DNA of 7,655 nucleotides from an uncultured Myxococcales bacterium (GCA_903952805.1 CAJBHN010001216.1:1-7655), one strand, 5' to 3'. Positions 1 to 6,961 are shown, counted from the stretch's first letter. The notes: generated by a model not told the origin, from the letters alone. Numbers and translations are program-made.

Positions 1-1170
1 CCTGGCCTCGGCGCCCGTCGACACCACGGGCACCGACGTCAATCCGTCGAGCGGAGACAAGCCGAGCACCGCGGCGCGCGGAAAGTGCGTCAGCGCCCCA
101 CGCAATGGTCGGGTGATGGCGTGGGCGATTTGGGTCTGACCGCTGGCGACGTCGGCGCCGCCCAGCATGGCGGCAAAGGGGCTCTCGTCGACCACCACGT
201 CGTTCACGACGTCGACGCCCACGCCGGCGGCGATGGATGCCAATGCCGGCGATGGGCGGTCGGGCTCGAGCAGCAGCACCATCGACAGCCCGCGGTCGAC
301 AGCCGAGCGGAGCAGGGCGACCTCGGCGTCGTCGAGGGCGGCAGTGCCTGGCACGATGACCAGAGCGCGGGCGTCGTCGGGGATGCGCCCCACCTGCAAC
401 AGGGGCAGCGGTACCAACTCCACGCCGCGAGCCGACAAGCTGCCCTGCAAGCGTGACAGCCCCAGCGGCGAATCGTCTCTGGGGTCTGCCTCACCATGAC
501 CTGCCAACACATAGGCCTTGGTCGTCGTTGTCGACGTCGCGCGACGAATCGCGTTGGTCAGCAACTCCTCATGGTCTGGCATGCCGGCAGCGAAGCGGAC
601 CCGCACCGGCGTGGCACCGACGCCGGCGGCGACCACGACGACGTTGGGGCCGCCCAGGGCCAGGTATTCAGCGATGCCGAGGACACGGGCCACGTCGAGG
701 TCGGCAGCATCCCTGGCCGACCGGGACTCGACAGCGATCCGGCTGGTGACCCCCTGGTAGCGAGCCAAGAGCGCCATCAGCTCGGTGCGAGCCCGCTCGT
801 CCTCGACAAAGGAGACCACGGTGACGTCCTGGTCGAGGCTCGACGCCACCAACAGGCTCTCCTGGGCGAGGGTGTTGGCGCCGGTGGCGGTGATGTCGAC
901 GCTGGCCGGCAGCGTCAGCGACGCCACGACGCCCGCCGCCAGCACCAGCGGCGCTGCCAACAGCGCTCCAGGCGGCAAACGTCGACGGGAAGATGACGAC
1001 GGTGACGACGGTGCCGACGCAACGAGCGCGGCCACCATCAGGCACACCCCGCCCGCGACGACAAACGACAATCCAGCAGCGCCGACACCAAAGACAGGCA
1101 GCCCCACCAGCACGCCAATGGCGAGCAACACTGCGCCGGTGGGTGCGAGGGCCACGCGTACGCGGTTCAT
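1..1170 (-). CDS. GldG-family ABC transporter auxiliary protein (3' end cut by window)
   Basis: This frame stays open for 390 codons from an ATG at 1170 to the window edge, so the C-terminus is missing. The start overlaps the permease stop as ATGA (1170-1167), which supports the choice. The N-terminus has hydrophobic segments at about residues 8-29, 31-52 and 68-88, with a Ser/Arg-rich linker (SSRRR) near 60-65. An extracytoplasmic region follows. It carries the KAYVLAGHGE motif near residue 219, then GLSRLQGSLSARGVELVPL, and then a region resembling the Rossmann-like part of GldG (ALVIVPG, about 269-275; RGLSMVLLLEPD, about 293-304). These match my memory of the GldG / ABC_transp_aux (PF09822) family, whose members work with ABC-2 ATPase-permease pairs. 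Family members are usually longer and end in a membrane anchor, which would lie outside the window. The substrate is unknown. I am confident of the family and unsure of the function. Confidence 0.85.
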   Translation of the reverse strand, partial: MNRVRVALAPTGAVLLAIGVLVGLPVFGVGAAGLSFVVAGGVCLMVAALVASAPSSPSSSSRRRLPPGALLAAPLVLAAGVVASLTLPASVDITATGANTLAQESLLVASSLDQDVTVVSFVEDERARTELMALLARYQGVTSRIAVESRSARDAADLDVARVLGIAEYLALGGPNVVVVAAGVGATPVRVRFAAGMPDHEELLTNAIRRATSTTTTKAYVLAGHGEADPRDDSPLGLSRLQGSLSARGVELVPLPLLQVGRIPDDARALVIVPGTAALDDAEVALLRSAVDRGLSMVLLLEPDRPSPALASIAAGVGVDVVNDVVVDESPFAAMLGGADVASGQTQIAHAITRPLRGALTHFPRAAVLGLSPLDGLTSVPVVSTGAEAR

Positions 1171-1946
1171 CGGCGCCGCCATTCGACAACGCCAGCCGTG
1201 GCCAACAGCGACGCGGTGACGACCCCCAACCACCACAGCACGTCGCCAACGTCGAGCACGCCACGCAGGCCGGCTTCGATGTGCGTGGCAGGAGAAAGTG
1301 CACCCAACGCCGACGCAAACGTCGGCCCCACCATCGCCGTCGCAGACGGAAGCAACCAAGACACCAACAGCAGCACGAACGCCAGCAGAGCACCCGCAAG
1401 GGGCTGATCGACGGCGACGGTGGCGACGCCGCTGACGACGACGAAGGCAAAGCCGGCCATGATGACCGTGGCGCACGCCAACAGGGTCTGGCCCGGATCG
1501 ACGACGACGCCGACGTCGCCAACGGCCGGGCGGCCCACCATCGCCAGGAATCCCGCGAACACCAACGTCAGGGCAACCATGATGGTCACCGTGATGCCGG
1601 CGGCGACGGCGCGGGCGACGACGAAATGCATCGTCGACGGTGAGCGCTGCAGCAACCATTGACGGGCCGCGCCATCGCTCCATTGGCGCAGGGCGAGCAG
1701 CGGCCCCAAGAACAGCAAGACCACCGTGAGATTGTTCATCACCGAAGCAATCAGCAAATCATTGACGTCGAGCAGAGACAGCATCGCCGGGTCATTCAAC
1801 GCCAGGGCCCGCTGCTCGGCCTGCTCGAACGCCACCAACTCCACCATGAACAGGCTGCCCGCCAGGAAAAGCCACACGGCGACGAGACCGAGACCAGCCG
1901 GCGTCCACAAAACCTGGCGGAGTTCGCGGACGACCAGGGCCCTCAT
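1167..1946 (-). CDS. ABC-2 type transporter permease, GldF/NosY-like
   Basis: The product is 259 residues with six hydrophobic segments at about 17-39, 64-86, 109-137, 153-177, 183-205 and 234-254, as expected for an ABC-2 permease of the GldF/NosY class. The N-terminus (MRALVVRELRQVLWTP) is the short amphipathic segment typical of these proteins before the first membrane helix. The loop RQWSDGAARQWLLQRSPS (about 87-104) corresponds to the family's ER-x-GT-x-E-x-L-L-x-S-P coupling region, here without its usual Glu. The late segment LSPATHIEAGLRGVLDVGD (217-235) matches the family's LSP..HFE..RGV motif. The start overlaps the ATPase stop as ATGA (1946-1943), and GGGGG lies four bases before the ATG. 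It should form the membrane channel for the ATPase encoded at 2716-1943. The substrate cannot be read from the sequence. Confidence 0.88.
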   Translation of the reverse strand: MRALVVRELRQVLWTPAGLGLVAVWLFLAGSLFMVELVAFEQAEQRALALNDPAMLSLLDVNDLLIASVMNNLTVVLLFLGPLLALRQWSDGAARQWLLQRSPSTMHFVVARAVAAGITVTIMVALTLVFAGFLAMVGRPAVGDVGVVVDPGQTLLACATVIMAGFAFVVVSGVATVAVDQPLAGALLAFVLLLVSWLLPSATAMVGPTFASALGALSPATHIEAGLRGVLDVGDVLWWLGVVTASLLATAGVVEWRRR

Positions 1947-2716
1947 GCAGCCCCCATTGACGACGTCGACGCAGAAGTTGCGAGGGCAGCGCGGGTCGCC
2001 TCGTCAAGGGCTGCGATGGGACCGACAAAGACGGTGCAGCCTGCGTTGATGGCCACGACGTCGTCGGCAACGGCGGCCAACTCAGCGGTCACATGAGAAG
2101 ACAGCAGCACCGCGGTACCGCGAGCCGCTTCGGCGCGAATGAGCTGGCGCAATCCCTCGACCTGGGCCGGGTCGAGGCCGGCCGTTGGCTCGTCGAGCAG
2201 CAACACATCGGGAGCGCCGCACAAGGCCATGGCGATGCCCAGCCGCTGACGCGTGCCCTTGGACAACGACCCGGCCAGGCGACCAACGACCGCACCAAGA
2301 TCGAGCACGGCCACGACGTCGTCGACGCTGCGCCCGGGACCAGGCGCCTGAGCCGCGAGGGCTCGGGCCGTCAGCAGGTGCTCGCGCACACTCATGCCAG
2401 CGACGACGGGGGGCTCCTCGGGAGCCCATCCCACCCGCGCCCGCGCCGACGACGACCACGACGGCATTCCGCACACGGTGATGGTGCCGCGTTGCGGCAC
2501 GAGCACGCCGGCCAGCAGCTTGATCGTGGTGGTCTTGCCGGCGCCGTTGCGCCCCAGGAAGCCGGTGATTCGACCTCGATGCAAGGTCATATCGACGCCA
2601 GTGACCCCGTTGCCGCTCCCTTCGCCCCAACTCCAGGCGACGCCGCTGGCCTGTACCAGCACGTCACCGGTCTGGGGCACCGTCGCGTCGCCAGCGTGGA
2701 ACGAACTCGAGGTCAT
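1943..2716 (-). CDS. ABC transporter ATP-binding protein, GldA/CcmA-like
   Basis: The product is a 257-residue nucleotide-binding subunit with all core ABC motifs. Walker A is GRNGAGKTT at 55-63. The signature is LSKGTRQRL (151-159), an LSKG variant common in ABC-2 exporters. Walker B is VLLLDEP at 171-177 with the D-loop AGLD, and the switch His is H208 (LLSSH). The Q-loop position reads WAPEEPP, with Glu in place of Gln, as in many GldA-type ATPases. I use the ATG at 2716 because it overlaps the lipoprotein stop as ATGA (2716-2713). The open frame continues 22 codons upstream, but those residues lie inside the lipoprotein gene and look non-native. The protein should power the permease encoded at 1946-1167. 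The C-terminus is short and Ala/Ser-rich, with no extra domain. Confidence 0.93.
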   Translation of the reverse strand: MTSSSFHAGDATVPQTGDVLVQASGVAWSWGEGSGNGVTGVDMTLHRGRITGFLGRNGAGKTTTIKLLAGVLVPQRGTITVCGMPSWSSSARARVGWAPEEPPVVAGMSVREHLLTARALAAQAPGPGRSVDDVVAVLDLGAVVGRLAGSLSKGTRQRLGIAMALCGAPDVLLLDEPTAGLDPAQVEGLRQLIRAEAARGTAVLLSSHVTAELAAVADDVVAINAGCTVFVGPIAALDEATRAALATSASTSSMGAA

Positions 2717-3897
2717 TGACGGCGACGCCTGCTCAGACGTCGCAAGCCCAGGATGGGGACGAGCGCCGCCAGGGGGTCGCACACGGGCGTGTCACTGCCA
2801 ACGCAGCCAACGCCCGAGCCGGAAGCGGCGTCGTCTTGCGCGGCCTCATCGACGGCTCGTTCGGGACCGGCACCGCGACCAGCGACGAGGGCGCCGTTGA
2901 AGGTGACCAGGTCGATCGTGTCTTCTTCGCCGACCACAGAGACGGTGATGGTGCCGGGGCTGTCAGGCTGGCCGGTCTCGCTCACCGACGGACCAAACGT
3001 CGACGTCACCACCGGACCAGTCGCGCCGTTCAGGGTGATGCGTGCGTCGGCGGACCAGGTGTGGTCCTTGAGGCCAAGCACCTCGTCACCACTGGCAAAG
3101 GCCCGAGCCCAGGTCGTGACGCTGCCGGTGTCACCGTCGGCCGCCGCAACCTCCATGCGAACCTCGTCGATGTCGCGGTTGTCGACGGTGCTGGTGACGT
3201 AGCTGAGGTCTGTCAGGCCCGGGCTCTGCAGCACCAGGTCATACGATGCGCCCTCGGCGTCGGCAGTGACTTCGAAGCCTCCCAAGCCCGTGGAGACCAC
3301 AGCAGCCACAGTCTCTGGTTCAACGTCATCCTCTGGCACGACGACGAGCGTGCTGGCGCCAAAGTCGAGCACGCCCTGACCGCAGCGATCGACAGCAGCC
3401 ACACCAAAGGTGGTCTTCGCCCCGCCCACCAAGGCGAACGTGGCCGGCACGGTGACATCGATGGCGTCGGCGAAAGGCAGCAACGACGCGTCGACCAACG
3501 AGGTATTGCCCAAGGGCACAGCGTTGAGGTCAAAGCGGTCGAGCACGACGCCACCGTCGGTGACCGCCACCCGCACCGCGCCGGGGCCGACAAGGGTGAC
3601 CAGGAAGCTGATGGCTGATGTATCCGCCTGGACCACGGCGACCGAAGCCACATGGTCGACATTGACGCCGACGTCCACCGACGCGCTCAACGTCAGTGTG
3701 TCGGCCTTGAGGGGGCGGGCGGTCAATTCGAAGGTGCTGCCGACGGCGATATTGGTTGAGAACACCAAATCGGTCGGGGCCTCAAACGCCAACACCCCGT
3801 CAAGCCCTCCCACGCCAGGAGGAATCGACGGCACCTCGCAGGCTGACAACGCCAGCACCAGCGCTGGCGCCATCAGCAGCCGGGCGCCGCTATGCAT
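2713..3897 (-). CDS. Secreted lipoprotein of unknown function with Arg-rich C-terminal tail
   Basis: I do not recognise a named family. The 394-residue product starts with a short lipoprotein signal peptide (MHSGARLLMAPALVLALSAC) ending in the lipobox LSAC, with C20 as the predicted lipidated residue. The rest is mostly Val/Thr/Ala/Gly-rich and beta-like, suggesting two or three Ig-like modules (about 35-125, 135-235, 240-340). A Ser/Ala/Asp-rich linker (about 343-361) leads to a tail with two cysteines (C365, C373), a hydrophobic stretch PLAALVPILGL (375-385) and LRRLSRRRRQ at the end. The tail resembles sorting signals of the MYXO-CTERM kind, but its hydrophobic core is short. I place the start at 3897 rather than the longer open frame to 3996, because the upstream residues lack a signal peptide and overlap gyrA. 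The ATG overlaps the gyrA stop by 8 bases (ATGCATAG), with a weak GGTGG upstream. The export signal is clear; the role is unknown. Confidence 0.82.
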   Translation of the reverse strand: MHSGARLLMAPALVLALSACEVPSIPPGVGGLDGVLAFEAPTDLVFSTNIAVGSTFELTARPLKADTLTLSASVDVGVNVDHVASVAVVQADTSAISFLVTLVGPGAVRVAVTDGGVVLDRFDLNAVPLGNTSLVDASLLPFADAIDVTVPATFALVGGAKTTFGVAAVDRCGQGVLDFGASTLVVVPEDDVEPETVAAVVSTGLGGFEVTADAEGASYDLVLQSPGLTDLSYVTSTVDNRDIDEVRMEVAAADGDTGSVTTWARAFASGDEVLGLKDHTWSADARITLNGATGPVVTSTFGPSVSETGQPDSPGTITVSVVGEEDTIDLVTFNGALVAGRGAGPERAVDEAAQDDAASGSGVGCVGSDTPVCDPLAALVPILGLRRLSRRRRQ

Positions 3898-6625
3898 CGC
3901 CGCCACCGTCACCGCCCGCTCCGTCGTCGTCGTCGACGGCGGCGCCATCGGCCGACACCGGGATGTTCGACACGACCGCGGTGGTCGGCTCATCACCAGG
4001 CTCGGCGATGCGGACGACGGCGATCACCTTCTCGTCGTCATCGACATTGAGCAGCTTCACGCCCTGGGTGTTGCGGCCAATCTCGGAGACGTCGTCGGCG
4101 TTGATACGGATCAACGTGCCGCCGTTGGTGATCAGCATGGCCTGGTCACCGGGGTTGACCTGGATGGCGCCGGCCACGCGGCCGTTGCGTTCGGTGGTCT
4201 TGATGGTGATGACGCCCATGCCAGCGCGGTGCTGCAGCGGGTACTCCACCTCGTTGGTCCGCTTGCCGAAACCGCGCTCGGTCACGGTCAGCACCGCACT
4301 GCCCTTGGCCAGGACCTCCATCGCGACGACCTCGTCCTTGACCTTGCCGTCCTCGGCGAGGCGGATGCCGTTCACGCCGACAGCCTGACGTCCCATCGGC
4401 CGCACCTCGACTTCGTTGAAGCGAATCGACATGCCGTCGGCGGTCGTCACAAACAGGTCGCTGCGGCCATCGGTGCTGCGGACGGCGATGAGCTCGTCGC
4501 CAACTTCGATGCCAACGGCAATGAGACCTGTGCTGCGCGGATTGCTGTACTGGGTGAGGTCCGTCTTTTTGACGACGCCGTTTTTCGTACAGAAGAACAA
4601 GAACGCCTCGTCCTCCTTTTCCGGGAAGCGGCGGACGGGCAACACCGTGCAGACCTGCTCGCCGTCTTCGAGTTGGACCAGGTTGACGATGGGGCGACCG
4701 CGGGCCTGACCACCGGCTTCGGGCAACTGGTGCACCTTCAGCCAAAAGACGCGCCCCTTGGTTGTGAACGTCAACAGGTAGGCATGGGTCGAGGCGACGA
4801 AGGCATCCTGGATGAAGTCTTCATCCTTGATCTTCGCCGCGCTCTTGCCTTTGCCGCCGCGCTTCTGCGACCGATAGGCCGACACCGGCGAACGCTTGAT
4901 GTACCCAGCGTGGGAAATGGTCACGACCATTTCCTCTTCAGCGATGAGATCCTCGACATTGATCTCGTCGACGTCGCCGACCAGTTGGGTGCGCCGCTCG
5001 GCGGCAAACCGGGTCTGGATGTCCTTCATCTCGGATTTGATGACCTGCATCAGCACGCGCAGGTCACCCAAAATCTCGCGCAAGCGAGAAATCTCGCGCA
5101 GCAGCTCTTCGGCCTCGGCGGTGAGCTTGTCGCGCTCCAAACCGACCAGGCGAGACAAGCGCATCTCGAGGATGGCCTGTGCCTGGACCTCATCCAGTTG
5201 CGCGTAACCCTGCTTGAGCCAACCGTCGATCTGCGTGGTCGGCGCGCTGGCGAACAGCCCCAGCTTGATGGCGCCGACGAACTTCTCAGCACAGAGGCGG
5301 ACCTTGGCCTCGTCAGTATCAGTGGAGCTGCGGATGATGGCGATGATGCGGTCGATGTCGTCGAGGGCCGTCAGCAAGCCGGCCAGAATATGGAAGCGTC
5401 GCTCGCACTCATCGAGTTCATAGCGCGTGCGACGGGTGACCACGTCGCGACGGAAGTCGATGAACAACTCAAGCATCGTCTTCATCGGCAGCGTCTTGGG
5501 CTGGCCGTCGACGATGCTGAGCATCTGCACCGGGTAGTTGATCTCCATCTGCGTGTGCTTGAAAATCTGATTCAGCACGATGTCGGCGATGGCGTCGCGC
5601 TTGAGGTCGATGGCCACTCGCATGCCGTCGCGATCGCTCTCATCGCGCAGCTCGGCGATACCTTCGACCTTCTTGTCGCGAACCAGCTCGGCGATGCGCT
5701 CAACGAGGCGAGCCTTGTTCACCTGGAAGGGAATCTCGTCGATGATGATCTGGGTTCGCTTGAGCTTCGCGTTGTCTTCAATGCGGGCCTTCCCGCGGAG
5801 CTTGAGCGATCCACGCCCCGTCTCGTAGTACGACACGATGCCGCCGGAACCGCAGAGCTGGCCCCCCGTCGGGAAGTCGGGTCCGGGCATGAGCTGAAGC
5901 AAGCGCTTCAGGTCGACGATGCCCTTGCCTTCGTATTTCTCCTCGATGACCGCGATGACGGCGTTGACGACCTCGTTGAGGTTGTGCGGCGGGCAACGGG
6001 TGGCCATGGCGACCGCGATGCCTTCGGAGCCGTTGACGAGGAGGTTTGGCACCCGGCTCGGCAACACGGACGGTTCGCTGTGGCTGCCGTCGAAGTTGGG
6101 GATGAAGTCGACGGTGTTTTTTTCAATGTCGCGCAACAGCTCTTCGGCGAGCTTGGCGAGCCGGGACTCGGTGTACCGGTACGCGGCGGGCGGGTCGCCG
6201 TCGACGGAGCCGAAGTTGCCCTGCCCGTCGATGAGAATCGCACTCATGTTCCAGGGCTGGGCCAAACGCACGAGCGCGTCGTAGACGGAGGCGTCACCGT
6301 GGGGGTGATACTTCTTGAGCACCTCACCGACGACGCCAGCGCATTTGGAGTATTTGCGGTTCGACAGCAAACCTTCGTCGTACATCGCGTACAAAATGCG
6401 GCGATGCACCGGCTTGAGCCCGTCTCTGATGTCGGGGAGCGCACGCCCGACGATGACGCTCATGGAATAGTCGCGGTAGCTCCCCTTCATCTCGTCGACG
6501 ATGGAAATCTGCTCATTGCGCCGACCGCCGCCGCTACCTGGTGGCTCGGCTGGCGGCGCCGCATGGCCGTTGCCTGCGCCGGTTTCGCTCTTTGGGTCGT
6601 CACGGTTGTCGGGTGCGTCGCTCAT
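3890..6625 (-). CDS. gyrA: DNA gyrase subunit A
   Basis: GyrA is the DNA-cutting and DNA-wrapping subunit of type IIA topoisomerase; with GyrB it introduces negative supercoils using ATP. The product is 911 residues. Residues 1-36 are a Gly/Pro-rich extension. The winged-helix and tower core runs to about 545, with VGRALPDIRDGLKPVHRR (59-76), YHPHGDASVYD (106-116), the catalytic pair R150-Y151 in AAYRYTE, and the DNA-intercalating Ile at 203. The C-terminal six-bladed wrapping domain (about 560-880) carries the GyrA box QKRGGKG at 587-593, which separates it from ParC. An acidic tail, VDDDDGAGGDGGGDA, ends it. The start is firm: a TAA lies in frame four codons upstream, and no other start codon occurs before the conserved core. 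No Shine-Dalgarno sequence is visible. Several usually conserved positions differ from E. coli (see findings). Identification is essentially certain. Confidence 0.98.
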   Translation of the reverse strand: MSDAPDNRDDPKSETGAGNGHAAPPAEPPGSGGGRRNEQISIVDEMKGSYRDYSMSVIVGRALPDIRDGLKPVHRRILYAMYDEGLLSNRKYSKCAGVVGEVLKKYHPHGDASVYDALVRLAQPWNMSAILIDGQGNFGSVDGDPPAAYRYTESRLAKLAEELLRDIEKNTVDFIPNFDGSHSEPSVLPSRVPNLLVNGSEGIAVAMATRCPPHNLNEVVNAVIAVIEEKYEGKGIVDLKRLLQLMPGPDFPTGGQLCGSGGIVSYYETGRGSLKLRGKARIEDNAKLKRTQIIIDEIPFQVNKARLVERIAELVRDKKVEGIAELRDESDRDGMRVAIDLKRDAIADIVLNQIFKHTQMEINYPVQMLSIVDGQPKTLPMKTMLELFIDFRRDVVTRRTRYELDECERRFHILAGLLTALDDIDRIIAIIRSSTDTDEAKVRLCAEKFVGAIKLGLFASAPTTQIDGWLKQGYAQLDEVQAQAILEMRLSRLVGLERDKLTAEAEELLREISRLREILGDLRVLMQVIKSEMKDIQTRFAAERRTQLVGDVDEINVEDLIAEEEMVVTISHAGYIKRSPVSAYRSQKRGGKGKSAAKIKDEDFIQDAFVASTHAYLLTFTTKGRVFWLKVHQLPEAGGQARGRPIVNLVQLEDGEQVCTVLPVRRFPEKEDEAFLFFCTKNGVVKKTDLTQYSNPRSTGLIAVGIEVGDELIAVRSTDGRSDLFVTTADGMSIRFNEVEVRPMGRQAVGVNGIRLAEDGKVKDEVVAMEVLAKGSAVLTVTERGFGKRTNEVEYPLQHRAGMGVITIKTTERNGRVAGAIQVNPGDQAMLITNGGTLIRINADDVSEIGRNTQGVKLLNVDDDEKVIAVVRIAEPGDEPTTAVVSNIPVSADGAAVDDDDGAGGDGGGDA

Positions 6626-6631
6626 GGGATG

Positions 6632-6660
6632 TCGTTAGCAGCGACCATCGTCGACGCCAA
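6632..6660 (-). promoter_or_regulatory. Weak candidate promoter for gyrA, possibly leaderless
   Basis: On the minus strand TTGGCG (6660-6655) is separated by 17 bases from TAACGA (6637-6632). The second hexamer starts 12 bases before the gyrA ATG. The -35 matches the sigma70 consensus at four of six positions, but the -10 only at its first two. If real, transcription would begin at or very near the start codon. That would fit the missing Shine-Dalgarno sequence. The rest of the stretch 6661-6783 shows no better pair; an AT-rich element CATTTATGCC near 6775-6766 is a weak alternative. Low confidence. Confidence 0.25.
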
Positions 6661-6783
6661 GCGCCGTTCCCACCCGGCGTCGGTGGCCGGCGCTCATGGC
6701 TCGTGCGCGGCCAAACCCACCGAAAGGGGCTGCCAGTCCGGCACCCGAGCGGCGTCACGGCATAAATGGCTCGAGAACCAACC

Positions 6784-6808
6784 AAAAAAAGGCGCCCTTC
6801 AAGGCGCC
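6784..6808 (-). terminator. Intrinsic terminator after tRNA-Pro
   Basis: On the minus strand GGCGCC (6808-6803), a 6-base loop TTGAAG and GGCGCC (6796-6791) form an all-GC stem, followed directly by seven T (6790-6784). It begins 10 bases past the CCA end of the tRNA, where a tRNA terminator is expected. On the plus strand the same stem is followed by GTCTTTT, so weak activity in that direction is possible, but no plus-strand gene would use it. It separates the tRNA from gyrA and implies that gyrA has its own promoter. Confidence 0.9.
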
Positions 6809-6818
6809 GTCTTTTGCG

Positions 6819-6895
6819 TGGTCGGGGTGACAGGATTCGAACCTGCGGCCTCTTGGTCCCGAACCAAGCGCTCTACCAAACTGAGCTACACCCCG
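6819..6895 (-). tRNA. tRNA-Pro, anticodon CGG
   Basis: The 77 bases fold as a full cloverleaf. The acceptor stem is CGGGGTG (6895-6889) paired with CACCCCG (6829-6823), with discriminator A and an encoded CCA at 6821-6819. The D arm is GCTC/GAGC. The anticodon stem is CTTGG/CCAAG around the loop TTCGGGA, giving anticodon CGG, which reads the CCG proline codon. The variable loop is AGGCC. The T arm is GCAGG-TTCGAAT-CCTGT with the usual TTCGA core. The C1-G72 first pair and acceptor sequence are typical of bacterial tRNA-Pro. A CGG isoacceptor suits a high-GC genome where CCG is frequent. It stands alone with its own promoter and terminator. Confidence 0.97.
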
Positions 6896-6910
6896 ACGGT
6901 GTCGTCGGGG
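6891..6910. repeat. Perfect 8-bp inverted repeat across the tRNA 5' end
   Basis: CCCCGACG and CGTCGGGG flank a 4-base loop (GTGT on the plus strand). In the tRNA direction the left arm lies in the promoter-to-tRNA leader, and the right arm includes the first five bases of the mature tRNA. In a precursor that starts far enough upstream, the leader could pair with the 5' acceptor strand and compete with the acceptor stem. It could also act as a weak barrier to readthrough from the upstream gene, but no T-run follows it. Confidence 0.6.
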
Positions 6911-6912
6911 CG

Positions 6913-6941
6913 AGTAAGCCATCGCGCGACGAGACCGTCAA
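6913..6941 (-). promoter_or_regulatory. Sigma70-type promoter for tRNA-Pro
   Basis: On the minus strand TTGACG (6941-6936; five of six consensus matches) is followed after exactly 17 bases by CTTACT (6918-6913; three of six). This places the transcription start near 6906, about 10 bases before the mature tRNA 5' end. The segment after the -10 is CGCCCCGAC, a GC-rich discriminator of the kind found at stable-RNA promoters under stringent (ppGpp) control. The regulation is inferred by analogy. The promoter lies in the gap between the stop of the preceding gene and the tRNA. Confidence 0.6.
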
Positions 6942-6961
6942 GGAGATTCCTCGCACTGCCC

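Noticed and set aside
668..1522. Minus-strand 284-codon open frame across the permease and GldG-like genes
   Set aside because: Its composition is very rich in Arg, Cys, Ser and Trp, and it overlaps two clear genes in other frames that have family motifs and ATGA junctions.
2717..2782. 22-codon upstream extension of the ABC ATPase
   Set aside because: The extension lies inside the lipoprotein gene and lacks family similarity. The ATGA junction at 2716 gives a normal-length ATPase.
6116..6123. In-phase A-AAA-AAC slippery heptamer in gyrA (codons 168-170)
   Set aside because: The codons encode a normal Glu-Lys-Asn of the conserved core. I see no obvious stimulatory structure, and a frameshift here would only destroy GyrA.
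6635..6697. Possible 20-codon leader peptide (MSAGHRRRVG...) just upstream of gyrA
   Set aside because: There is no good ribosome-binding site, no attenuator hairpin follows, and it would be untranscribed if the nearer promoter is used. Its TAA is more useful as evidence that gyrA cannot start further upstream.
6600..6785. Minus-strand 61-codon open frame in the tRNA-gyrA gap with two TSHERR segments
   Set aside because: The repeat comes from two chance CCATGAGCG occurrences, one of them the gyrA start itself. The frame overlaps the gyrA 5' end and begins near the terminator T-run.
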